DNA of 5,607 nt, taken from the NCBI GenBank assembly GCA_003136795.1, contig PLDP01000225.1, positions 1 to 5,607 on the forward strand, in the 5' to 3' direction. Positions 1 to 5,607 of this stretch are shown here, piece by piece. This stretch comes from Actinomycetota bacterium (lineage in GTDB: Bacteria; Actinomycetota; Thermoleophilia; Gaiellales; Gaiellaceae). Below the pieces are notes generated by a model. That model worked only from the letters and a program-made list of their open reading frames with translations, was not told the DNA's origin and did not search any database. Each line of letters starts with the position of its first letter. The first letter of the stretch is position 1. A program made the translations under genes and the position numbers.

Positions 1-1393
1 CGGGCTCGCGCTCCCGGGCCTCGGCGCTCAGGACGAGCGTGAAGCTCGTCCACCCGCCCCGGGCGTCGAGCTCGATCCGGCCGCCCATCACCTCCGCGAG
101 CTCGCGGGCGATCGCGAGGCCGAGGCCGCTGCCGGAGGCCCGGCCGCCGTCGAGGCGGTAGAAACGCTCGAAGATCCGCTCCCGTGCCTCGGGCGGGATA
201 TCGGGTCCGTTGTTGGCGATCGTCAGCGTGGCGCGGCCGCCGTCGATCGCGGTGCCGACCCGCACCGTCGTGCCGGGCGGCGTGTGGATGAGGGCGTTCT
301 CGACGAGCACCCGACCGATCTGGAGGACGCGCCCGCCGTCTCCCTGCGCCGGGACCACCGGCTCGGGCGAGGGCAGCACGAGCGAATGCCCGCTCGCGGC
401 CGCACGGGGCCCGAACTCCGCCACGAGCTCCCCGGCGAGCTCGGAGAGGTCGAGCGGCTCGCGGGCGACCGACATGCGCCCCGCGTCGAGGCGCGAGAGG
501 TCGAGCAGATTGGTCGCGAGCTTGGTGAGACGGTCGACCTGCTCCCGCATCTGGCCCAGGAACTCGTCCCGCGTCGCCGCGTCGACGTCGGGATCGTCGA
601 GCAGCTCGAGGAACCCGCCCAGGGAGAACAGCGGCGTCCGCAGCTCGTGCGAGGCGTTGGCGATGAACTCCCCGCGCGCCCGGTCGAGATTCGAGAGGCG
701 CAGCCGCATGCGCTCGAAGGTCCTTGCCAGCTGGCCGACCTCGTCCGAGCCGTGGTCGACGACGGGCTGGTCGAAGAGCCCCTCGGCGATCCGCTCGGCG
801 GCCGTCTCGAGGCGGCGGACCCGGCGCGCGAAAAGGCTTGCGCCGGCGTAGCCGAAGAGCACGGCGAACGCCGTCGCGATCGCCCCGGCGATGAAGACGC
901 GGCGGCGCACGAGCGCGACCGCCTGGAGCTGGTCGTGCAGCGACGTGGAGAGCATGATCGCCGTGTCCCCGACGGGGTAGGCGACCTCGGCGAAGGTCTG
1001 GTGCTGGCGGCGGACGGTGCCACGGGCAAGGGTGTGGCGCAGAATTGCCCGCAGGGCGACGGGGTCGTTCTGCAGCTCGGTCGAGTCACGTTCCGTCGCC
1101 GAGTCGGCGAACGCCTCGAGGAGCGTCGGGGACTCGCTCGTCAGCGAGAAGACGACGGTACGGGCGCTCGTCGCCTGGGCCACCCCTTCGACGAACTGCT
1201 GCTGGAGATACCCCTGGGTTGGAAACGGCAGGGCGACCTTCTGCAACGAGGACTGGAGCCCCTTCAGCTCCGTGTTCTCGAGCGAGGTTCGATACGAGGG
1301 GACGACGATCAGGTAGACGATCGCGAGCACGCCCGCGACCACGACGAGGAGCGCGAGCGCGAGCTGGCCGCGGACGCTCGAGAGCGGGCTCAC
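1..1393 (-). CDS. Membrane sensor histidine kinase, C-terminus cut by window edge
   Basis: Autophosphorylating kinase of a two-component system, partner of the regulator encoded just upstream. The frame is open for 464 codons to the window edge. Visible in order: TM1 at about residues 10-33; an extracytoplasmic region at about 35-160 that matches no sensor fold I recognise; TM2 at about 166-189; HAMP at about 190-240 with its DEVG motif at 217-220; HisKA with SHELRTPL and phospho-acceptor H249; HATPase with N-box N366 and G2 box GSGLG at 421-425. The GTG start at 1393-1391 overlaps the regulator's TGA as GTGA, which indicates translational coupling. The usual DxGxG of the ATP lid region reads NNGPD (394-398), so the Asp is Asn and the second Gly is Asp. 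Such changes occur in other kinases, so I still expect activity. Only the last few residues appear to be missing. The signal sensed is unknown. Confidence 0.96.
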   Translation of the reverse strand, partial: MSPLSSVRGQLALALLVVVAGVLAIVYLIVVPSYRTSLENTELKGLQSSLQKVALPFPTQGYLQQQFVEGVAQATSARTVVFSLTSESPTLLEAFADSATERDSTELQNDPVALRAILRHTLARGTVRRQHQTFAEVAYPVGDTAIMLSTSLHDQLQAVALVRRRVFIAGAIATAFAVLFGYAGASLFARRVRRLETAAERIAEGLFDQPVVDHGSDEVGQLARTFERMRLRLSNLDRARGEFIANASHELRTPLFSLGGFLELLDDPDVDAATRDEFLGQMREQVDRLTKLATNLLDLSRLDAGRMSVAREPLDLSELAGELVAEFGPRAAASGHSLVLPSPEPVVPAQGDGGRVLQIGRVLVENALIHTPPGTTVRVGTAIDGGRATLTIANNGPDIPPEARERIFERFYRLDGGRASGSGLGLAIARELAEVMGGRIELDARGGWTSFTLVLSAEAREREP

Positions 1394-2094
1394 CGGTCGC
1401 GGAACCGGTAGCCGACGCCGCGCACGGTCAGGATGTACTCGGGCGTGCGCGGCTCGGCCTCGAGCTTCTCGCGCAGGTGCCGCACGTGGACGTCGATCGT
1501 GCGCGGATCCCGGTAGTCGGCGCTCTTCCAGAGCGCCTCGAGCAGCATCCGGCGGCTGAAGACCCGCCCGGGATTCGCCGCGAGCGCCCGCAGGAGCTCG
1601 AACTCCACGTAGGTCAACTGCACCGGCGCGCCGCGCACCTCGACGAGGCGGCGGGGAATGTCGATCACGAGGCCGTCGTGCTCGATGCGCTCGTCCCGGC
1701 CGTCGCCGGCGGCATGGGGCGCGCGGGCCCGCCGCAGCAGCGCCCGCACGCGCGAGCGAAACTCGCGAATCGAGAACGGCTTGGTGATGTAGTCGTCGGC
1801 TCCGAGCTCGAGGCCGATCACCTTGTCGAGCTCGTCGTCGCGCGCGGTCAGCATGATGATCGGGACCGTGCTCGTCGCGCGCAGGCGCTTGCAGACCTCG
1901 AGCCCGTCGAGGCGCGGCAGCATGATGTCGAGCACGACGAGGTCGATCGGCGTCGCAGCGAACTGGCGCAGCGCCTCCTCGCCGTCGGCGGCCTGCACAA
2001 CCGTGTAACCGTCCTTCTCGAGCGGGAACGCGAGCACCTTGCGAACGGCGTCCTCGTCGTCGACGAGCAGGATCGTGGGAGTCGATTCGGGCAT
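1390..2094 (-). CDS. OmpR/PhoB-family response regulator
   Basis: Cytoplasmic DNA-binding transcription factor of 234 residues, the usual length for the family. The receiver domain (about 5-120) has the acidic pair D12/D13, phospho-acceptor D56 in VVLDIMLP, T83 in MLTA, Y102 and K105 in the DDYITKP stretch. The winged-helix effector domain (about 138-232) shows the typical ELLRALAANPGRVFSR segment, the recognition-helix region DPRTIDVHVRHLREKL and the ending TVRGVGYRF. The ATG at 2094-2092 sits six residues before the first beta strand and is the natural start, although the frame is open further upstream because of high G+C. No strong Shine-Dalgarno precedes it. It is the first gene of an operon with the histidine kinase downstream, sharing four bases with it. 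Its targets cannot be read from the sequence. The divergent M28-like gene is a candidate by position only. Confidence 0.97.
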   Translation of the reverse strand: MPESTPTILLVDDEDAVRKVLAFPLEKDGYTVVQAADGEEALRQFAATPIDLVVLDIMLPRLDGLEVCKRLRATSTVPIIMLTARDDELDKVIGLELGADDYITKPFSIREFRSRVRALLRRARAPHAAGDGRDERIEHDGLVIDIPRRLVEVRGAPVQLTYVEFELLRALAANPGRVFSRRMLLEALWKSADYRDPRTIDVHVRHLREKLEAEPRTPEYILTVRGVGYRFRDR

Positions 2095-2112
2095 GAGGGT
2101 CGGCCTGCTGCC

Positions 2113-2118
2113 AGGATA
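2113..2118 (-). promoter_or_regulatory. Possible -10 element for the regulator-kinase operon
   Basis: On the minus strand this reads TATCCT, fitting the actinobacterial TAnnnT pattern. It lies 18 bases upstream of the regulator ATG, which would leave a leader of about 12 bases. I see no convincing -35 at the right distance. The same bases read as plus strand give AGGA (2113-2116), a weak Shine-Dalgarno 11 bases before the ATG of the divergent M28-like gene. The motif is short and the call tentative. Confidence 0.22.
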
Positions 2119-2127
2119 GCCCTCGCT

Positions 2128-3987
2128 ATGGCGATGGCCCGGACCCCCGCACGCCGTCGTCGCGCGCGTCGCGGCTCGCTCGAGCGGCCGATCAACGCGC
2201 GACTCTACCGCGCGTCGCTCCTCGTTCTCTTGCTGCCGCTCCTGATCGTCGCGTTCAGCATCACGCGCCCGGCCGCGCTGCCGGCGCCGCTCCTGCCCCC
2301 GAACTTCGACGGGGCGGCGACGGCCGAGCTCGCCACCGAGTTCGCAACGCACTTCCCGGACCGGGCGCCCGGCGGGCCGGGGTCGCTCGGCGCCGGCCAG
2401 TGGTTCCGCGAGCAGCTCGCGCCGTACGGCCTGCCGGTCACCTCCGACACCTGGGAGGCGCACGTGCCGGGCCTGGGGCGCGTCCGCCTGCGCAACCTCT
2501 GGGCGGTCGCCGGCGGACAGTCCTCCGACGCGATCGTCGTGCTGGCGCACCGCGACGACACGGGAGCCGGGCCGGGGGCGAACGACGACGCGAGCGGCAC
2601 GGCCGCGCTGGTCGAGCTCGCACGCGGCTTCTCGCAGGCCGGCACGCCCGCCGCCCAGCGCGTGCGCTCCGCGCACACGATCGTCTTTCTCTCCACGGAC
2701 GGCGGTTCCTTCGGCGGCCTGGGCGCGCTGCGGTTCGCCGAGCATTCGCCGTTCCACGTCGTCGCGACCGTCAACCTGGACGCGATCGCCGGGCGCGGGC
2801 CGCCGCGCATCGTGATCACCGGAGACACGCCGCGCTCACCCGCGGCCGCCCTGGTCGAGACGGCCGCAAAGCGCGTACTCGAACAGACCGGCTCGGCCCC
2901 CCGCCGCGCCGGCTTCCTTCCGCAACTGATCGACCTCGGCTTCCCGTTCACGCTCTACGAGCAAGGGCCTTTCGTCGCGCGCGGCATCCCCGCGATCACG
3001 CTCACGACCGCGGGCGAACGGCCGCCGGCCGCGTTCACAGACCGCGCGTCCTCGCTCGACACGGCGAAGCTGACCGCGCTGGGACGCGCCGCGCAAGAGC
3101 TCGTCGGCTCGCTCGACCAGGGGCTCGAGCTCGCCCAGGGGACGACGACCTACGTCTGGGCCGGCGACCGGATCGTCCGCGGCTGGGCGATCGAGCTCCT
3201 GTTCTTCGGCCTGCTGATCCCGTACATGGTCGCCGTCGTCGATCTGTTCGCCCACTGCCGCAGGCGCGGCATCGCACTCCTGCCCGCGGTGCGCAGCCTG
3301 CGCAGCCGCCTCGGCTTCTGGCTCTACATCGGGGTCGCGTTCGCCGCCTTTCGCCTGCTCGGCGCCTGGCCGTCCGGCGCGCCGCGCCCCCCGAACCCGG
3401 CTGTTGCCTCATCAGGCGACTGGCCGGCGCTCCCACTGCTCTCGCTCGGCGTCGTCTCGCTCGCGGGCTGGATCGTCGCGCGGCACCGGCTCGTGCCGCG
3501 CCGGCCGGTCGGCCCGGACGAGCGCCTCGCGGGCGAGACCGCGGCGCTGCTCGGCCTCGGCGTCGTGGCGTTGCTCGTTCTGGCAACAAACCCGTTCGCG
3601 TTGATCTTCTTCCTGCCGGCGATGCACGCGTGGCTCTGGCTGCCACAGGTGCGAAGCGGCAAGCCACCGGCGCGCGCCCTCGTCTTCCTGATCGGCCTCG
3701 CAGGCCCGTTGCTCGTCGTCGGCTCGCTCGCCCTTCGCTTCGGCCTGGGCTTCGACGCGCCCTGGTACCTGCTGGAGCTCGTGGCCGTCGGCTACGTGCA
3801 TCTGCCCGCGGTCGCAATCACGCTGTGCGGCACCGCCTGCGCGGCGCAGCTCGTCGCGGTGGCCGCGGGCCGCTATGCGCCGTACCCGCCCGCCGGCGAG
3901 CGGCCTGAGCGTGGACCGCTGCGCGCGCTCGTCCGGTTCACCGTCCTCGCGCTGCGCGCCCGCCGGGTCAGATCTGCAAGTAGCTGA
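2128..3987 (+). CDS. Polytopic membrane protein with degenerate M28-like peptidase domain
   Basis: Protein of 619 residues. A basic N-terminus (RRRRARR at 9-15) precedes a membrane segment at about 29-45. An M28-like domain (about 50-335) follows, presumably outside the membrane, then about seven hydrophobic segments from residue 353 to 580 and a basic tail. The M28 signature is clear: AHRDD with H141, and GPGANDDASG with D153, similar to Streptomyces griseus aminopeptidase, then VNLD with D218 and ARGIPAITL near 284-292. However, the place of the catalytic and zinc-binding Glu-Glu pair reads STDGGSFGGLGA (189-200). The late YHxxxDT histidine is replaced by FTDRASSLDT (303-312). Three of five metal ligands remain, so peptidase activity is doubtful. 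An M28 domain followed by many membrane helices recalls the ER metallopeptidase ERMP1 layout. ATG 2128 is chosen, with ATG 2134 an equal alternative. The 3' end overlaps moeA by 20 bases. Substrate and role are unknown. Confidence 0.9.
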   Translation: MAMARTPARRRRARRGSLERPINARLYRASLLVLLLPLLIVAFSITRPAALPAPLLPPNFDGAATAELATEFATHFPDRAPGGPGSLGAGQWFREQLAPYGLPVTSDTWEAHVPGLGRVRLRNLWAVAGGQSSDAIVVLAHRDDTGAGPGANDDASGTAALVELARGFSQAGTPAAQRVRSAHTIVFLSTDGGSFGGLGALRFAEHSPFHVVATVNLDAIAGRGPPRIVITGDTPRSPAAALVETAAKRVLEQTGSAPRRAGFLPQLIDLGFPFTLYEQGPFVARGIPAITLTTAGERPPAAFTDRASSLDTAKLTALGRAAQELVGSLDQGLELAQGTTTYVWAGDRIVRGWAIELLFFGLLIPYMVAVVDLFAHCRRRGIALLPAVRSLRSRLGFWLYIGVAFAAFRLLGAWPSGAPRPPNPAVASSGDWPALPLLSLGVVSLAGWIVARHRLVPRRPVGPDERLAGETAALLGLGVVALLVLATNPFALIFFLPAMHAWLWLPQVRSGKPPARALVFLIGLAGPLLVVGSLALRFGLGFDAPWYLLELVAVGYVHLPAVAITLCGTACAAQLVAVAAGRYAPYPPAGERPERGPLRALVRFTVLALRARRVRSASS

Positions 3988-3989
3988 CC
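3966..3989. terminator. Possible weak bidirectional hairpin at convergent stops
   Basis: GGTCAG (3966-3971) and CTGACC (3984-3989) form a perfect 6-bp inverted repeat with a 12-base loop, extendable by one G-U pair. It contains both TGA stop codons of the two convergent genes, one in each arm. There is no T-run after either arm, so it is not a classical intrinsic terminator. The symmetry may come simply from two TGA stops facing each other. Confidence 0.18.
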
Positions 3990-5134
3990 TGGCTGCCCTG
4001 CGCAAGGTCGCCGTCACCGCGCGGCACCAGCACGAGCGCGTTCGCGGCAGCCGCGCGCACGATCATGTGCGAGTCCTGTCCGCTCAACGGCGCCAGTTGG
4101 TCACCATCGCGCCGCGCGCGGACGAGCTCGTCCCGCTGTGCGTTGCGCGGCACCGCCTGCGCGAGCCGGCCCGGCAGGTAGTGCGGTCCGGGCTCGCGTG
4201 CGCCCTGGAGCGCGCGCAACGCCGGGCGCACGAAGAGCTCGAGCCCGACAAGCGCGGAGACCGGGTTGCCGGGCAGTCCGAACACGAGCGTGTCGCCGCG
4301 AACGGCGAACGCGATCGGCTTGCCGGGCTTCACCGCGACGCGCCAGAACACCTCGGTCGCGCCGAGCTCGGCCAGGGTCGCGCGCACGAGATCGTGCGGC
4401 CCCACCGACACGCCGCCGGAGGTGATCAGCACGTCGAGCTCGAGCGCGCGCTCGAGCGCCGCGAGCGTTGCGGCGGGATCGTCGGCGACGGGGGGAAACA
4501 CCGTCGCCTGCGCGCCCGACTGCTCGAGCTGTGCAGCGATGAGGACGGAGTTCGACTCGTAGATCTCGCCGAGAGCGAGTGGCTCGCCCGGCGCGCGCAG
4601 CTCGCTGCCGGTCGCGAGCACGGCCACGCGCGGTCGCCGCGCGCACCGAACGACCGCAACGCCGGCGGCGGCGAGGGCCGAGACCTGGGGCGGGCCGAGC
4701 ACGCTTCCCGCTTCGACGACGATGTCGCCCGCGCGCGTGTCGCCTCCCTGCGGCCGCACGTTCTCGCCTGCCGCGACCTCTTCGACGACAACCTCGCCGG
4801 TCGTCCGCTCGACCGGAACGACGGCGTCGGCGCCGTCGGGAACGACCGCGCCGGTGGAGATGACGAACGCCTCGCCCGGTCCGACCGCGCGCTGCTCGGG
4901 TCGGCCGGCCGCCGAATGCCCGACCACCGCCAGCGGCCCGGGCGTATCGGCCGCGCGCACCGCGTAGCCGTCCATGGCAGAGCTCGCAAACGGCGGCAGG
5001 TCGATCACCGCGTGAGCGGCTTCGGCGAGCACGCGCCCCGCCGCAGCCGTAATGGCCACGTCCTCGAGGGGCAGGCGGCGCGCGTGCGCGAGCACGAGCG
5101 CGAGCGCTTCGTCGATCCCGGGAAGGTCGCTCAT
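3968..5134 (-). CDS. moeA: Molybdopterin molybdenumtransferase MoeA
   Basis: Cytoplasmic enzyme of 388 residues, slightly shorter than E. coli MoeA (about 411). It inserts molybdate into adenylylated molybdopterin to make active molybdenum cofactor. Recognisable motifs in order: PPFASSAMDGYAV (47-59, with the conserved Asp at 55), ISTGAVVPDGADAVVPVE (92-109), GENVRPQGGDTRAGD (123-137), LATGSEL (173-179), IYESNS (191-196), the MoCF-biosynthesis core TSGGVSVGPHDLV (238-250, D248), KPGKPIAF (269-276) and FGLPGNPVSALV (285-296). The C-terminal domain IV is present and ends SYLQI. The start is fixed: ATG 5134 has an in-frame TGA three codons upstream, and the next Met is inside the SAMDGY motif. 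No Shine-Dalgarno is visible, so a leaderless or near-leaderless message is plausible. No other cofactor gene is in view, and the neighbours do not point to a particular molybdoenzyme. Confidence 0.97.
   Translation of the reverse strand: MSDLPGIDEALALVLAHARRLPLEDVAITAAAGRVLAEAAHAVIDLPPFASSAMDGYAVRAADTPGPLAVVGHSAAGRPEQRAVGPGEAFVISTGAVVPDGADAVVPVERTTGEVVVEEVAAGENVRPQGGDTRAGDIVVEAGSVLGPPQVSALAAAGVAVVRCARRPRVAVLATGSELRAPGEPLALGEIYESNSVLIAAQLEQSGAQATVFPPVADDPAATLAALERALELDVLITSGGVSVGPHDLVRATLAELGATEVFWRVAVKPGKPIAFAVRGDTLVFGLPGNPVSALVGLELFVRPALRALQGAREPGPHYLPGRLAQAVPRNAQRDELVRARRDGDQLAPLSGQDSHMIVRAAAANALVLVPRGDGDLAQGSQVSYLQI
5120..5126 (+). promoter_or_regulatory. Ribosome binding site favouring the GTG start of the Ser/Thr kinase
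   Basis: GGGAAGG lies nine bases before GTG 5136 and inside the first codons of moeA on the other strand. It carries AAGG of the anti-Shine-Dalgarno complement. The alternative ATG 5160 has GGAG directly touching it, too close to serve as a ribosome binding site. This is the main reason for preferring the GTG start. Confidence 0.4.
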
Positions 5135-5147
5135 CGTGGATCACGAT
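5133..5147. promoter_or_regulatory. Dyad at the divergent moeA/kinase start codons, possible operator
   Basis: ATCGTG (5133-5138), spacer GAT, CACGAT (5142-5147): perfect 6-bp arms with a 3-base spacer. The left arm overlaps the moeA ATG and contains the GTG candidate start of the kinase. Overlapping -10-like hexamers face outward: TATCGT on the minus strand (5148-5143) for moeA and GATAAT on the plus strand (5145-5150) for the kinase. Each lies 8-9 bases before an ATG (5134 and 5160), a distance that would suit leaderless or nearly leaderless transcripts. Operator function is inference; no regulator is known. Confidence 0.3.
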
Positions 5148-5607
5148 AATCCCGCGGAGATGACAGGGGAGACAATCGCAGGCCGCTACCGCCTGCTCGA
5201 GCCGCTCGGCAGCGGTGCGATGAGCGCCGTCTGGCTCGCCCACGACGACGAGCTCGAGCGCCAGGTCGCCGTGAAGCTGCTCGCGCCGAGCGCCGACCGG
5301 GCGCGCTTCGAGCGCGAGGCGCGCGCCGTCGCAGCGCTCTCGCATCCGAACATCTGCGCGCTCTACGACTACGGCGAGGCGGACGGCAAGCCATACATGG
5401 TTCTGGAGTACCTCCCGAACGGCTCGCTCGAGGAGCGGCTCCACGCCGGACAGCCGCTCGCCGACGACGAGACGCTGCGCATCGCGACGGAGATCGCCGC
5501 GGGCCTCGCGCACGCGCACGAGCGCGGTCTCGTCCACCGCGACCTGAAACCCGCAAACGTGCTCTTCGACGCCGAGGGGCGCGCCAAGATCGCCGACTTC
5601 GGGATCG
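5136..5607 (+). CDS. Hanks-type serine/threonine protein kinase, N-terminal part
   Basis: The first 157 codons of a PknB-like eukaryotic-type kinase, cut by the window edge in the activation segment. Counting from ATG 5160: the glycine loop GSGAMSAV at 17-24, catalytic VAVK with K39, the alpha-C glutamate E53 in FEREA, HPNI, hinge region MVLEYLPNGSL, catalytic loop HRDLKPAN with D128, and magnesium-binding DFG with D146. All key residues seen so far are intact, so it should be active, phosphorylating Ser or Thr on cytoplasmic targets. Any membrane segment or extracellular domain (PASTA or other) lies beyond the window. The start is either GTG 5136, supported by GGGAAGG nine bases upstream, or ATG 5160, eight codons later and ten residues before the kinase fold begins. 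It is divergent from moeA, with one base between the start codons if GTG is used. Confidence 0.95.
   Translation, partial: MDHDNPAEMTGETIAGRYRLLEPLGSGAMSAVWLAHDDELERQVAVKLLAPSADRARFEREARAVAALSHPNICALYDYGEADGKPYMVLEYLPNGSLEERLHAGQPLADDETLRIATEIAAGLAHAHERGLVHRDLKPANVLFDAEGRAKIADFGI

Noticed and set aside
284..1411. Plus-strand 375-codon open frame
   Set aside because: Antisense shadow of the histidine kinase in GC-rich DNA. Its product is Glu/Arg-rich with no recognisable domain.
1045..2127. Long plus-strand open frame running into the M28-like gene, which could suggest a 980-residue protein
   Set aside because: It lies antisense to the regulator and kinase, whose minus-strand frames carry complete domain motifs. 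The translation is Arg/Ala-rich low-complexity sequence until the real N-terminus at 2128.
2694..2730. Frameshift as an explanation for the missing Glu-Glu pair in the M28-like gene
   Set aside because: The frame stays consistent on both sides, with FLS before and GLGALRFAEHSPFH after matching the family spacing, so substitution rather than a local frameshift explains the change.
2400..3908. Plus-strand 502-codon open frame inside the M28-like gene
   Set aside because: Frame-shifted reading of the same gene giving an Arg/Ala-rich sequence. The other frame has the M28 motifs and membrane helices.
4430..4465. GC-rich palindromic run with repeated CTCGAG and GCGCGC
   Set aside because: Falls inside moeA where it encodes a Leu/Glu/Ala/Arg helix using the favoured codons. 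The symmetry follows from codon bias.
3875..5149. Plus-strand 424-codon open frame
   Set aside because: Antisense to moeA, which is unambiguous. The product is charged and lacks any motif.
4101..5537. Minus-strand 478-codon open frame across moeA and the kinase
   Set aside because: Different frame from moeA and antisense to the Ser/Thr kinase, whose catalytic motifs are intact on the plus strand.
1..5607. tRNA, rRNA, insertion sequence, CRISPR array or riboswitch
   Set aside because: Almost every base is inside a coding region with recognised motifs, and I saw no terminal inverted repeats, regular direct repeats or RNA-gene signatures.

Overview
The window is a gene-dense piece of a very GC-rich chromosome (roughly 70 % G+C by eye, third codon positions almost all G or C). 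It holds five protein-coding genes, two of them cut by the window edges, and no RNA gene, mobile element or CRISPR array that I can see. Base composition, GTG starts, weak Shine-Dalgarno signals and the gene types suggest a high-GC actinobacterium, possibly of the Thermoleophilia (Gaiella/Solirubrobacter) kind. That placement is inference only.

Layout: (1) 2094 down to 1, minus strand: a two-component operon with an OmpR-type response regulator (1390-2094), then a membrane sensor histidine kinase (1393 to beyond position 1) joined by a 4-base GTGA overlap. (2) 2128-3987, plus strand: a membrane protein with an extracytoplasmic M28-aminopeptidase-like domain and about seven C-terminal membrane segments, divergent from the regulator across 33 bases. 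(3) 3968-5134, minus strand: a MoeA-type molybdopterin molybdenumtransferase, whose 3' end overlaps the M28-like gene by 20 bases. (4) 5136 to beyond 5607, plus strand: the start of a Hanks-type serine/threonine protein kinase, divergent from moeA, with the two start codons only one base apart if the GTG start is right.

The genes look mostly like ordinary chromosomal content rather than an accessory island. Two signalling proteins probably act in sequence: the histidine kinase senses an extracytoplasmic or membrane signal and phosphorylates the DNA-binding regulator. The Ser/Thr kinase is a separate signalling gene, and moeA serves molybdenum cofactor synthesis. The point most worth a second look is the M28-like protein. 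It keeps the first histidine and two aspartates of the di-zinc site, but the Glu-Glu pair and the late His ligand are missing, so it may be a pseudo-peptidase or a diverged family. Also notable is how little non-coding DNA there is: both divergent junctions and the convergent junction leave almost no room for ordinary promoters or terminators. The moeA/kinase junction carries a perfect 6-3-6 dyad over the start codons.
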